Part shown: piece after piece, positions 9,190 through 17,462 of the stretch
Layout of the letters: the number at the start of each line of letters is the position of its first letter
How positions within the stretch are numbered: position 1 is the stretch's first letter
Origin: Deltaproteobacteria bacterium
GTDB lineage: Bacteria; Myxococcota_A; UBA9160; SMWR01
NCBI GenBank assembly: GCA_002729515.1
Contig: PBYF01000043.1
Span: forward strand, 12,911-69,342
Reading direction: 5' to 3'
DNA length: 56,432 nucleotides
Position numbers and translations under genes: made by a program
Notes under the pieces: generated by a model
The model's database searches: none
What the model was told of the DNA's origin: nothing
The model's input: only the letters and a program-made list of their open reading frames with translations

Positions 9190-9981
9190 TTGTTGCAGGT
9201 GAGTCTCGATTTTCGAGATGAAGTGGATGAGCTCTGCGCTTTTCTCGAGGTGTTGAAGCCCGAGGACTGGAACCGAGAGACGGGTTTCATGCAGTGGACG
9301 CCGTGGGACGTGATTGGCCACCTCCACTACTTCGACCTCGTGTCGCTGGTCGCGCTCGAGGGCGAAGAGGTCTTTCAGCAGGAGCGCAGGGCGCTCTTTT
9401 CCGCCATCGGCGCCGGACGTACCAACCGGGAACTCGCTCGCGAGCGGTTCGGTGATCTCGACGCGATGGGACTGCGAGAAAAGTGGCGCGACACCGCCCA
9501 TTCGCTCGCCGAGGCCCTCGGCCAGTCGGATCCCAAGCGCCGCCTTCCGTGGTTCGGGCCGGACATGGGCGTGCAGATGTTCACCACCGCGCGCTACATG
9601 GAGACCTGGGCGCACGGCCAGGAGATCTACGATCTCGCTGGCGCCAAACGCAACGACACGGATCGGATCGAGAACATCGCCACCATCGGGATGAAGACCT
9701 TCGGCTGGACCTTCGTGAACCGGAAGCTCGAAATTCCGGGTCCCCCACCCTACGTGCGGCTCGTGGCGCCTTCCGGTGCCATCTGGGAATGGAACGATCC
9801 CAGCGAGACCGAGTGCGTGCGGGGTGACGCGGTTGATTTCTGCCACGTGGTGACGCAGGGCCGCAACATCGCGGATACCGGGCTCGAGGTGGCCGGTCCG
9901 GTGGCGACCCAGTGGATGGCCATTGCCCAGTGCTTCGCGGGCGGACCGGTGGATCCGCCGAAGCCCGGGACGCGAGGCTGA
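9190..9981 (+). CDS. TIGR03084-like protein (DinB/maleylpyruvate isomerase fold)
   Basis: 263 residues. The N-terminal half resembles the mycothiol-dependent maleylpyruvate isomerase/DinB four-helix fold: WTPWDVIGHLHYFD gives the His that usually binds metal, and METWAHGQEI gives a second conserved His. The C-terminal part (about 150-250) resembles the SCP2-like tail of TIGR03084 proteins. The start is ambiguous: TTG at 9190 has GAGGAG upstream, and GTG at 9199 is possible. Function is unknown. After its TGA the same frame stays open for 14 more codons up to the ATGA at 10023, suggesting the gene once ended there. Confidence 0.8.
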   Translation: MLQVSLDFRDEVDELCAFLEVLKPEDWNRETGFMQWTPWDVIGHLHYFDLVSLVALEGEEVFQQERRALFSAIGAGRTNRELARERFGDLDAMGLREKWRDTAHSLAEALGQSDPKRRLPWFGPDMGVQMFTTARYMETWAHGQEIYDLAGAKRNDTDRIENIATIGMKTFGWTFVNRKLEIPGPPPYVRLVAPSGAIWEWNDPSETECVRGDAVDFCHVVTQGRNIADTGLEVAGPVATQWMAIAQCFAGGPVDPPKPGTRG

Positions 9982-9994
9982 ACACCTGAGCCCC

Positions 9995-10142
9995 TGCGCG
10001 GGTTGCTGGAGACGGGAAAGGCATGAACCTCGAGTTCGACGCAAGCTACGACGCGTTCTGCGCGCAGGTGCGCGGGTTGCTGGAGACGGGGAAGGCATGA
10101 ACCTCGAGTTCGACGCAAGCTACGACGCGTTCCGCGCGCAGG
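9995..10142 (+). repeat. tandem duplication, two 74-bp units, spanning an acyl-CoA dehydrogenase start
   Basis: Unit 1 (9995-10068) and unit 2 (10069-10142) are nearly identical; the differences seen are A/G near 10017 and T/C near 10059. Each unit carries TGCGCGGGTTGCTGG, a GGAGACGGG ribosome-binding region, the start ATG and the first codons of the dehydrogenase. The unit end (GTGCGCGAGTTCCTGG at 10143 onward) is itself similar to the unit start, so unequal recombination between these short near-repeats is a likely origin. Confidence 0.93.
10023..10100 (+). CDS. 25-codon mini-ORF made by tandem duplication, coupled to the dehydrogenase
   Basis: ATG at 10023 opens a frame of 25 residues ending in TGA at 10098-10100, which overlaps the dehydrogenase ATG (10097) as ATGA. 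The first 16 residues (MNLEFDASYDAFCAQV) copy the dehydrogenase N-terminus apart from one Cys for Arg. The last nine (RGLLETGKA) equal the open-frame tail beyond the upstream gene's stop. It has its own copy of the ribosome-binding site. Whether the peptide is stable or matters is unknown; a relay role in translational coupling is inference. Confidence 0.5.
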   Translation: MNLEFDASYDAFCAQVRGLLETGKA

Positions 10143-11290
10143 TGCGCGAGTTCCTGGCCGAGAACCGGCCCGCCGGGCCCATTGGGCTGGACGGCGGCAA
10201 CGCCGAGCACCGCGTTGCCTGGCTGCGCCTGCTGATCGAACGCGGCTACTGGGCGCGCACCATTCCGAAGCATTACGGCGGCTACGGGGCCGAACCCGAC
10301 ATCCTCTCCACGGTGATCATGGACGAGGAGTTCAACCGGGCCGGCGTGCCCCGGGGCATGATGGCGCAGGGTCCCTCGATGCTGGTGCCGACGCTGCTTT
10401 CCCACGGGACCGAAGAGCAGCGGGAGCGCTGGATCGGGCCCACCATGTGCGGCGAGGTCATGTGGTGTCAGGGCTATTCGGAGCCGGGCGCGGGCAGTGA
10501 CCTGGCGAGCCTCCAGACCCGGGCCACCGAAGACGGGGACGATTTCCTCATCAACGGTCAGAAGATCTGGACGAGCACGGCGGACCACGCGGACATGTGC
10601 TTCATCCTCGTTCGCACGGAGCCCGAGGCCAAGAAGCACGAGGGCATCAGTTATGTCCTGTTACCAATGGATACACCCGGGATCGAAGTGCAGCCGCTCC
10701 GCACGATGTCGGGGAACATCGGAGAGAACTCCTTCAACCAGGTGTTCTTTACCGACGTGCGCGTGCCCCAGGCGAACGTGGTGGGCAATCGCGGTGAGGG
10801 TTGGAAGATCGCGAATACGACGCTCAAGCACGAGCGCAGCTCGCTCAACGCCAACGCCGAGGGCACCTGGATGCACCTCGTGCGGCTCATGAAAAAGGAG
10901 ACGGTCAACGGGGTCTCGGTCATGGCCAGTCCCGTCTACCGGGACCGTCTGATGAAGCTCCACGCCCGCGCGCTTTCGATGAAGTACCACGGCATGCGCA
11001 TGCTCACCTGCGGACTCAAGCGGGAATCGCCGGGGGTGGCGGGACTCATCGTGAAGCTCCAGAACTGCCAGCTCAGCTTCGACATGGCAGCGCTGGCTCT
11101 GGACGCAATGGGGGAATTGGGTGCGCTCTACGACCACAGCAAATACGAGCGCGAGCGCGGCTATTGGCAGGCCTACTCGATGTTCTCGCTGGGGCTCATC
11201 ATCGGTGGCGGAACCGCGCAGATCCAGAAGAACATCATCGCAGAGCGCGGGCTCGGCCTGCCGCGCGAACCCAAACCGGCCAAGGCCTGA
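10097..11290 (+). CDS. acyl-CoA dehydrogenase (larger partner of a pair)
   Basis: 397 residues with the acyl-CoA dehydrogenase layout: helical N-terminal domain, beta domain with QGYSEPGAGSDLASL and the FAD/substrate segment GQKIWTSTADHA, then the C-terminal helical domain ending GGGTAQIQKNIIAERGLGLP. It oxidises an acyl-CoA to the 2-enoyl-CoA, passing electrons to ETF. The start is the ATG at 10097, the second of two duplicated start regions; upstream GTG or ATG in the same frame would read through the repeat. Directly followed by a second, shorter dehydrogenase, as in heteromeric FadE pairs. Confidence 0.93.
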   Translation: MNLEFDASYDAFRAQVREFLAENRPAGPIGLDGGNAEHRVAWLRLLIERGYWARTIPKHYGGYGAEPDILSTVIMDEEFNRAGVPRGMMAQGPSMLVPTLLSHGTEEQRERWIGPTMCGEVMWCQGYSEPGAGSDLASLQTRATEDGDDFLINGQKIWTSTADHADMCFILVRTEPEAKKHEGISYVLLPMDTPGIEVQPLRTMSGNIGENSFNQVFFTDVRVPQANVVGNRGEGWKIANTTLKHERSSLNANAEGTWMHLVRLMKKETVNGVSVMASPVYRDRLMKLHARALSMKYHGMRMLTCGLKRESPGVAGLIVKLQNCQLSFDMAALALDAMGELGALYDHSKYERERGYWQAYSMFSLGLIIGGGTAQIQKNIIAERGLGLPREPKPAKA

Positions 11291-11311
11291 AGGGAACCCC
11301 GGGGGCGCAGT

Positions 11312-12400
11312 ATGGATTTCGGCCTTTCGGAAGATCAGCTTCTGCTCGAGCAGACCCTCCGGAGTTTTCTCTCCGACCGGGTCCCGATCGAGCGGGTTCG
11401 CGAGTTGCGCGACGCCGATTGCCCGAATGATCGCGCGATCTGGGACTCGCTGGCCGAGCTCGGCGCAGCGGGCGTTCTGGTGCCCGAAGCCCAGGGCGGC
11501 AGCGGGCTCGGCCTCCTGGATGCCGCACTCGTATCCGAGGCGCTGGGCCACGCGGTCGCGCCGACCCCGTTTCTCGCTTCTTCCGTGATGGCGCCGGTGG
11601 CACTGGGGGCGGTCTCCGGGAGCGAGGCCTGTGACTGGCTCGCCGGAATCGCCAGCGGTGAGCAGGTCTTCGGGGTCGCCGCGACGGAGCTCTTTTCGGT
11701 ACGGGAAGACGCCGGTGTCTCGCTGAAGGCTGGGGTTCTCGACGGAAAGGCGATGTTGGCGATCGATGCCTGCCGCGCCGATTTTCTGCTCGTGGCCCTC
11801 GACAGCGAGACGTTTGCCGTCGTCGAGGTGGCTGCTCCAGGGCTCGAAATCACCCGGTTGCGCACCGTCGACGCCACGCGCTGCACCGCCGAAGCGGTTT
11901 TCGAAGGGGTCGCTCCGAAAGCCGTCTTCGAGGCTGCGGGGAGCGCGATCGCGCGCATGCTCGATGCCGGCCGCATCGCACTTGCCGCCGACACGCTCGG
12001 AGCTGCTGAGTCGATGCTCGAGCAATCCGTTGCCTACGCGAAGGAGCGCAAGCAATTCGAGCGTCTGATCGGCTCGTTCCAGGCCGTGAAGCATATGTGT
12101 GCCGAAATGGTCGCCGAGCTCGAACCCGCCCGATCGTTTCTCTGGTATGCGGCGCATAGCTTCGACGCGATCCCCACCGAGGCTCCTCTGATGGCGTGCC
12201 AGGTTCTCGCCCATATTTCCGAGATCGCGCGCGAGATCGCGAGTATCTCCACCCAGGTTCACGGCGGAATCGGCTGGACCGACGAACAGAACCTGCATTT
12301 CTGGTTCAAGCGCATCGGCAACGCGCGTCACCTGTTGGGCGGGCCGGAGTCGCTGCGCGAGCGCGCGGCGGAGCTCGAGGGCTTCGCGGCGACAGCCTGA
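11312..12400 (+). CDS. acyl-CoA dehydrogenase (shorter partner of a pair)
   Basis: 362 residues. It begins MDFGLSEDQLLLEQTLRSFL, the common N-terminus of short dehydrogenases in heteromeric pairs, and ends with QVHGGIGWTDEQNLHFWFKR, the typical C-terminal helix region. The beta domain is weakly conserved compared with the partner at 10097. In steroid-degrading actinobacteria, adjacent FadE genes of this kind form alpha2-beta2 enzymes for ring or branched side-chain acyl-CoAs. By analogy this pair may act as one enzyme on a bulky substrate; that is inference. It lies 21 bp downstream of its partner. Confidence 0.9.
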   Translation: MDFGLSEDQLLLEQTLRSFLSDRVPIERVRELRDADCPNDRAIWDSLAELGAAGVLVPEAQGGSGLGLLDAALVSEALGHAVAPTPFLASSVMAPVALGAVSGSEACDWLAGIASGEQVFGVAATELFSVREDAGVSLKAGVLDGKAMLAIDACRADFLLVALDSETFAVVEVAAPGLEITRLRTVDATRCTAEAVFEGVAPKAVFEAAGSAIARMLDAGRIALAADTLGAAESMLEQSVAYAKERKQFERLIGSFQAVKHMCAEMVAELEPARSFLWYAAHSFDAIPTEAPLMACQVLAHISEIAREIASISTQVHGGIGWTDEQNLHFWFKRIGNARHLLGGPESLRERAAELEGFAATA

Positions 12401-12424
12401 CGCCGGTTAGCAAAGGAGTCTCAC

Positions 12425-13552
12425 GTGCAGACAAAACTTGCGGAAGAGTTGGGGATCGAGTTTCCGATCTTCGCGTTTACCCACTGTCGCGACGTCGCCG
12501 CGGCGGTTACGAATGCCGGAGGCCTCGGCGTGCTCGGTGTAGCCGGGCATTCGGCCAAGAACCTCGCAATGGAACTCGAGTGGATCGAAAACGAGGTGGA
12601 CGGCAAACCCTTCGGTGTCGATCTCCTGCTTCCGGCACGTTTTGCGGGAAGCGACCGAGGTGGTTTCGACGCGACTCAGATGGACGAGCTGATTCCCGCG
12701 GAGCACCGCAAGTTTGTCGACGAATTGCTCGCGCAGCACGAGGTTCCCTCGCTGCCTTCCGATGTGACGCCGTCCTTCGGATTCGCGGTGGGGTACGAGC
12801 GGCAGCGCGAAGTCATCGAACTGGTGTTCCAACACCCGATCAGCCTGATAGCTTCGGCGCTCGGACCGCCCCCGCCGTGGATGGTCGAACAGGGGCGGGA
12901 ACACGGGGTGAAGGTGGCTGCATTGGCCGGTACCGTGGAACACGCCCAGCGCCACGCGGAGGCGGGTGTCGACATCGTCGTGGCCCAGGGGTACGAAGCC
13001 GGCGGGCACACGGGCACCGTGTCGACCCTGGTACTGGTGCCTGAAGTGGTCGATGCCGTGAGCCCGATCCCGGTTCTCGCCGCGGGGGGCATCGGAAACG
13101 GTCGTCAGCTGACGGCGGCACTCGCACTCGGCGCCCAGGGAGTCTGGACCGGGTCGGTCTGGCTCACTACGGAAGAGGCGGAGACGCACCCGGTGGTGAA
13201 GGAGAAGTTCCTGAAGGCGCTATCCGTGGATACCGTCCGCAGCCGTTCGCTCACGGGCAAACCGGCGCGCCAGTTGCGCAGTGCGTGGACCGACGCCTGG
13301 GAAGACCCCGAGAACCCGGATCCGCTGCCGATGCCGCTTCAACCGCGACTGGTTAGCGGGGCCCAGGAGCGCATCAATCGCACGGCTCACAACAATCCGG
13401 GTGCCGAGCAGCTCGTCAACTATTTCGTGGGGCAGATCGTGGGGTCTTTGAACCACGTGAAATCCGTGCGCGCGGTGATGGAGGAGTTTGCGGTCGAGTA
13501 CGCGGACACGATGGAACACCTGGACGCACTCGCGGAGGGAGCAGACTCGTGA
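12425..13552 (+). CDS. NPD/nitronate monooxygenase-family flavoprotein
   Basis: 375 residues; TIM-barrel FMN protein of the 2-nitropropane dioxygenase family. Visible motifs are GGLGVLGVAGH near the N-terminus, QGYEAGGHTG (about residues 188-197) and the phosphate-binding AAGGIGNGRQL. Members oxidise nitronates, but relatives in acyl-CoA operons often act as enoyl reductases or unknown oxidoreductases, so the reaction is open. The start is GTG at 12425 with AGGAG about 6 bp upstream. Its stop overlaps the next gene's start as GTGA. Confidence 0.88.
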   Translation: MQTKLAEELGIEFPIFAFTHCRDVAAAVTNAGGLGVLGVAGHSAKNLAMELEWIENEVDGKPFGVDLLLPARFAGSDRGGFDATQMDELIPAEHRKFVDELLAQHEVPSLPSDVTPSFGFAVGYERQREVIELVFQHPISLIASALGPPPPWMVEQGREHGVKVAALAGTVEHAQRHAEAGVDIVVAQGYEAGGHTGTVSTLVLVPEVVDAVSPIPVLAAGGIGNGRQLTAALALGAQGVWTGSVWLTTEEAETHPVVKEKFLKALSVDTVRSRSLTGKPARQLRSAWTDAWEDPENPDPLPMPLQPRLVSGAQERINRTAHNNPGAEQLVNYFVGQIVGSLNHVKSVRAVMEEFAVEYADTMEHLDALAEGADS

Positions 13553-14556
13553 AGATCGACGCAGGGCTCGTGGGCGAACTCGAAAGGGCCTCCACACGGG
13601 CGCAAGAGCTCGAAGCACAGGGCTTCGACGGGTTGGTGACCGCCGAGTTGGGCAGCGATCCGTTCTTTCCCTTATTGCTCGCCGCGGAGAAGACCGAACG
13701 CATCGATCTCATGACCGCGATCGCGGTGGCCTTTTCGCGCAATCCCATGACCCTGGCGAATATCGGAAACGACCTGCAGGCCCACTCGAAGGGGCGCTTC
13801 ATCCTCGGGATCGGTTCCCAGATCGCACCGCATATCACCCGGCGTTTCAGCATGCCCTGGTCCCAGCCGGCGGCGCGGATGCGCGAATTCATCCTGGCGA
13901 TGCAGGCGATCTGGCGCTGCTGGTACGAGGGAGAAAAACTCGACTTTCGCGGTGACTTCTACACGCACACGCTGATGACGCCGATGTTCACTCCGAAAAA
14001 CAACCCGCACGGCGCGCCGCGCGTCGTGCTGGCGGCGGTTGGCCCGAAGATGACGCAGGTAGCGGGCGAAGTCGCCGATGGAATGCTGGTCCACGCGTTT
14101 ACGACTCCGCGTTATCTGCAGGAGGTGACACTGCCTGCGCTCGAACGGGGATTTTCGGCGGCGGGGCGCAAGCGTGCGGACTTCGATCTCTGCTACCCGG
14201 CGTTCATCGTCACCGGCAAGGACGAAGCGGAGTGGGAGGCGGCGCGCACGGCCGTGACCCGGCAGTTGGGTTTCTACGGCTCGACACCCGCATATCGCGG
14301 AGTGTTCGAGGCCCACGGCTGGGGCGAGCTCCAGTCCGAGCTCAACACGCTCTCGAAGCGCGGCGAATGGGACACGATGGGTGAGCGGATCACTGACGAG
14401 ATCCTCGAGGAGTTTGCTGTCGTCGCCGAGCCGCACCGCGTCGTGGGGGTGCTCAAGAGCCGCTTTGGCGGCGTGGTGGACCGGCTGTTCTGCACCTTGC
14501 CGTTTGCCACAGCAGAGGAGCGGCAGGGCTACTTCGAGGAGCTTCGCGCGTGCTGA
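13549..14556 (+). CDS. LLM-class (luciferase-like) flavin/F420 oxidoreductase, TIGR03617-like
   Basis: 335 residues of the bacterial-luciferase TIM-barrel fold: GFDGLVTAELGSDPF, SKGRFILGIGSQIAPH and VVLAAVGPKMTQVAGEVADG. The overall form matches TIGR03617 proteins, which are predicted to use F420. The start GTG at 13549 overlaps the preceding stop. Last gene of the 8382-14556 operon and convergent with the hydratase that ends at 14575. The substrate is unknown; F420 rather than FMN use is predicted by family only, and no F420 biosynthesis gene lies in this window. Confidence 0.88.
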   Translation: MKIDAGLVGELERASTRAQELEAQGFDGLVTAELGSDPFFPLLLAAEKTERIDLMTAIAVAFSRNPMTLANIGNDLQAHSKGRFILGIGSQIAPHITRRFSMPWSQPAARMREFILAMQAIWRCWYEGEKLDFRGDFYTHTLMTPMFTPKNNPHGAPRVVLAAVGPKMTQVAGEVADGMLVHAFTTPRYLQEVTLPALERGFSAAGRKRADFDLCYPAFIVTGKDEAEWEAARTAVTRQLGFYGSTPAYRGVFEAHGWGELQSELNTLSKRGEWDTMGERITDEILEEFAVVAEPHRVVGVLKSRFGGVVDRLFCTLPFATAEERQGYFEELRAC

Positions 14557-14574
14557 GCCGCGGTTGGCCGTTTT

Positions 14575-15360
14575 TCAATCGCCCGAGAAACGGGGCGTGC
14601 GCTTCTCCCGGAAGGCGTTGATGCCCTCGCGGAAGTCCTGAGACTGCGCGGTCAGGAGCCATTGGTCCGCGTCCATATGCATCACCGCGGAGTCGAGTGC
14701 GCCACTGACGGCATTGACGCTCTGCTTGATCATCTGCACTGCTGTGGGCGGCAGAGCCGCCAGTTCTTCGGCGAGTTCCCGGGCGCAGGCCTCGAGCCGC
14801 GCGCGCGGGACGCATTCGTCCACGAAACCCCATTCCGCGAGCTGCGGTGCCGGAACCAGGGCTCCGGTCATGAGCATCCGCTTGGTCCGGGCGGGGCCGA
14901 TGAGTCCGACGCAGAGCGGCAGGGCGTTCCACATCAGGTTCATTCCCAGCCGCACCTCGGCATAGCCGATGCGGGCATCGTCCGCGGCGACCCGGAAGTC
15001 GCACGCCGTGGCGATGCAGGCGCCACCTCCGATCGCCACACCCTGGATCTCGCAGATGGTGGGCTGGGGGATTTCCAGGATGCTCCGAAGCATTCGGCCC
15101 CCCAGCCGGGCGGCGTGCCGCCGCGCTACGAGCGGTTCGCTCCGGGCGCCGTCGCCCGCGCTGAGATCGGCGCCGGCGCTGAAGGACTCGCCTTCGCCCC
15201 GCACGATGACGACGCGCGTCTCGTGTGAATCGGCGAAGCTCCGGGCAGCCGTTTCGAGTGCTGACATCAATTCGACGTTGAGTGCGTTGCGGCGCTCGGG
15301 ACGCTTGAGCGTGAGCGTCGAAATCTCGCCCGGTGTTACCTCGATGATCGGCTCGGCCAT
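14575..15360 (-). CDS. enoyl-CoA hydratase/isomerase family protein
   Basis: 261 residues. Crotonase fold with FSAGADLSAG and EIQGVAIGGGACIATACDFR for the oxyanion hole, followed by IGYAEVRLGMNL with the conserved Glu. The start is ATG at 15360. A second hydratase in the same region (compare 8382) suggests two different enoyl-CoA intermediates, or an isomerase and a hydratase. It lies 56 bp downstream of the sodium:solute symporter and may share its transcript. Confidence 0.92.
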   Translation of the reverse strand: MAEPIIEVTPGEISTLTLKRPERRNALNVELMSALETAARSFADSHETRVVIVRGEGESFSAGADLSAGDGARSEPLVARRHAARLGGRMLRSILEIPQPTICEIQGVAIGGGACIATACDFRVAADDARIGYAEVRLGMNLMWNALPLCVGLIGPARTKRMLMTGALVPAPQLAEWGFVDECVPRARLEACARELAEELAALPPTAVQMIKQSVNAVSGALDSAVMHMDADQWLLTAQSQDFREGINAFREKRTPRFSGD

Positions 15361-15416
15361 GCTTCTTCTCCTCGCTGATTCTGGGCCCGGCTCCGGGGTC
15401 GGGAACCCCGGGGGCT

Positions 15417-17159
15417 TCAGGAGGGTACGCGAAGCCGTTCGACCAAGGCGCGTACCTCTGCCGAGGGGGGCCGCGTGATGGCGCTGACACCCAGTGCTAC
15501 GGCGAAGTTGAGCGCCGCCCCGAGCGCTCCGATTCCCTCGGGTGAAATTCCGAAGAGCCAGTTTTCCGGAATGTTCTCGGCGAACGGCTCCACGAACACC
15601 CCCTTGAAATACACGATGTAGCCCACGGTGAACGTGAGTCCCGACACCATTCCTGCGATCGCACCCTGTTTGTTGACACGGAACGTGAAGATCCCGAGCA
15701 GGATGACGGGAAAGAGAGACGCCGCGGCCAACCCGAAGGCAAGTGCCACGACCTGGGCCACGAATCCGGGTGGGTTGTAGCCCAGGTAGCCGGCCAGCAG
15801 GACTGCGATCGCCACGCTGATCCGGCCGGCGCGGAGTTCGCTGCGTTCGCTGATCTTCGGGGCGAAGACGCTCTTCAGCAGATCGTGGGAGACCGCGGCA
15901 GAGATCACGAGCAGCAGGCCGGCCGCCGTCGAAAGCGCCGCCGCGATGCCGCCGGCCGCCACCAGGGCGACGACCCAGTTCGGGAGGCCCGCGATTTCCG
16001 GATTGGCGAGCACGATGATGTCCCGGTCCACCTGGAGCTCGTTTCCGTTCCAGCCGTAGGAACGGGCCGTCGCCGCGAAGGCCTCGTTTGCGTCTTGGTA
16101 GTACTGGATGCGGCCGTCGCCATTCTTGTCCTCGAAGCGCAGGAGCCCCGTGTCTTCCCAGGTCTCGAACCACGGCGGCCGGTTCTCGTAGGCGAGGTTG
16201 CCCTCCGGAGAGCTCACGGGTCCCGGCTGGATGGTCTCGGTCAGGTTGAGCCGCGCGAGTGCCGCCACGGCGGGAGCCGTCGTGTAGAGAAGAGCGATGA
16301 AGAGGAGCGCCCAGCCGGCAGACCACCGGGCATCTCTAACGCGCGGCACGGTGAAGAAGCGGACGATGACATGGGGCAGCCCCGCGGTTCCGATCATCAA
16401 CGACAACGCGATGAAGAAGACGTCCGCGCGGCTCTTGCTGCCACTGGTGTAGGCGGCGAAGCCGAGCTCCGTCACGATTCGATCGAGCTTTTCCAGCAGG
16501 AAGCCGCCGTCCCCGACCACGGTGCTTCCGAAGGCAATCTGCGGAATCGGCGTGCCGGTCACCTGGAGCGAAATGAATACCGCGGGGACGGTGTAGGCGA
16601 AGATCAGAACGCAGTACTGCGCAACCTGGGTGTACGTGATGCCCTTCATGCCGCCGAGCACCGCGTAGAAGAAGACGATCGCCATGCCGATCATGAGGCC
16701 AACGGAGATGTCGACGTAGAGAAAACGCGAGAATACGATTCCCACCCCGCGCATCTGCCCCGCGACGTAGGTGAAGGAGATGAGGATCAGGCAGACGACC
16801 GCCACGACGCGTGCAGCCTGCGACGCGTAGCGGTCTCCGATGAACTCGGGAACCGTGAACTTTCCGAACTTTCTCAGGTAGGGCGCGAGCAGGAGCGCGA
16901 GCAGCACGTAGCCACCCGTCCAGCCCATCAGGTAGACCGTGCCGTCGTAGCCCAGGAATGCGATCAGCCCGGCCATCGAAATGAACGATGCCGCGGACAT
17001 CCAGTCTGCGGCCGTGGCCATGCCGTTCGCCACCGGGTGCACGTGCTTCCCGGCCACGTAGAACTCGCCGGTGGTGCGCGCCTGCGAGAGGAATGCGATG
17101 GCGATGTAGAGCAGGAAAGATCCGCCGACGATCACGTAGGTGAGGGTCTGGAGGTCCAA
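15417..17159 (-). CDS. sodium:solute symporter (SSS family, ActP/VC_2705-like)
   Basis: About 580 residues with around 13 hydrophobic segments, including the SSS-typical GEFYVAGK, ATAADWMSAASFISMAG and the helix FTVPEFIGDRYAS. A soluble insert around residues 330-400 (KNGDGRIQYYQDA) is common in the VC_2705 subfamily. No ATG exists near the N-terminus; TTG at 17159 is preferred, CTG at 17165 would overlap the DUF4212 stop. With DUF4212 it forms a two-component sodium/monocarboxylate symporter, probably importing acetate or another short acid. Confidence 0.92.
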   Translation of the reverse strand: MDLQTLTYVIVGGSFLLYIAIAFLSQARTTGEFYVAGKHVHPVANGMATAADWMSAASFISMAGLIAFLGYDGTVYLMGWTGGYVLLALLLAPYLRKFGKFTVPEFIGDRYASQAARVVAVVCLILISFTYVAGQMRGVGIVFSRFLYVDISVGLMIGMAIVFFYAVLGGMKGITYTQVAQYCVLIFAYTVPAVFISLQVTGTPIPQIAFGSTVVGDGGFLLEKLDRIVTELGFAAYTSGSKSRADVFFIALSLMIGTAGLPHVIVRFFTVPRVRDARWSAGWALLFIALLYTTAPAVAALARLNLTETIQPGPVSSPEGNLAYENRPPWFETWEDTGLLRFEDKNGDGRIQYYQDANEAFAATARSYGWNGNELQVDRDIIVLANPEIAGLPNWVVALVAAGGIAAALSTAAGLLLVISAAVSHDLLKSVFAPKISERSELRAGRISVAIAVLLAGYLGYNPPGFVAQVVALAFGLAAASLFPVILLGIFTFRVNKQGAIAGMVSGLTFTVGYIVYFKGVFVEPFAENIPENWLFGISPEGIGALGAALNFAVALGVSAITRPPSAEVRALVERLRVPS

Positions 17160-17161
17160 GT

Positions 17162-17410
17162 TCAGTCCTCGTCCACGCCGTAGCGGACATCGAGCACCGC
17201 CATGCGCCACGCGTAGAAGAAGATCAGGGCGACGAAGACGTAGATGCTTCCCTGCTGGGCGAACCAGAAGCCGAGCCGGAAGCCTCCGATCTCGATCCGG
17301 TTGAGGAAATCCACCAGCAGGATTCCGAAGCCAAAGGACACCGTGAACCAGATGACGAGACAGAGGCCAACGAGACGCAGGTTGTCCTGCCAGTAGGTTC
17401 GCCGTTGCAT
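17162..17410 (-). CDS. DUF4212 small symporter subunit
   Basis: 82 residues from ATG at 17410, beginning MQRRTYWQDNLRLVGLCL. It has two hydrophobic helices (about 15-37 and 50-68), the standard DUF4212/TIGR03647 layout, and ends in the conserved charged tail VRYGVDED. These proteins are nearly always encoded directly upstream of a VC_2705-type symporter, as here, where the stop and the symporter start region nearly touch. Likely an accessory membrane subunit. Confidence 0.9.
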   Translation of the reverse strand: MQRRTYWQDNLRLVGLCLVIWFTVSFGFGILLVDFLNRIEIGGFRLGFWFAQQGSIYVFVALIFFYAWRMAVLDVRYGVDED

Positions 17411-17462
17411 CCGCGCTCCTCGCTCGGGGTAGCCGCCGGGAGGCAGCAGATCCCGGTGTGGG

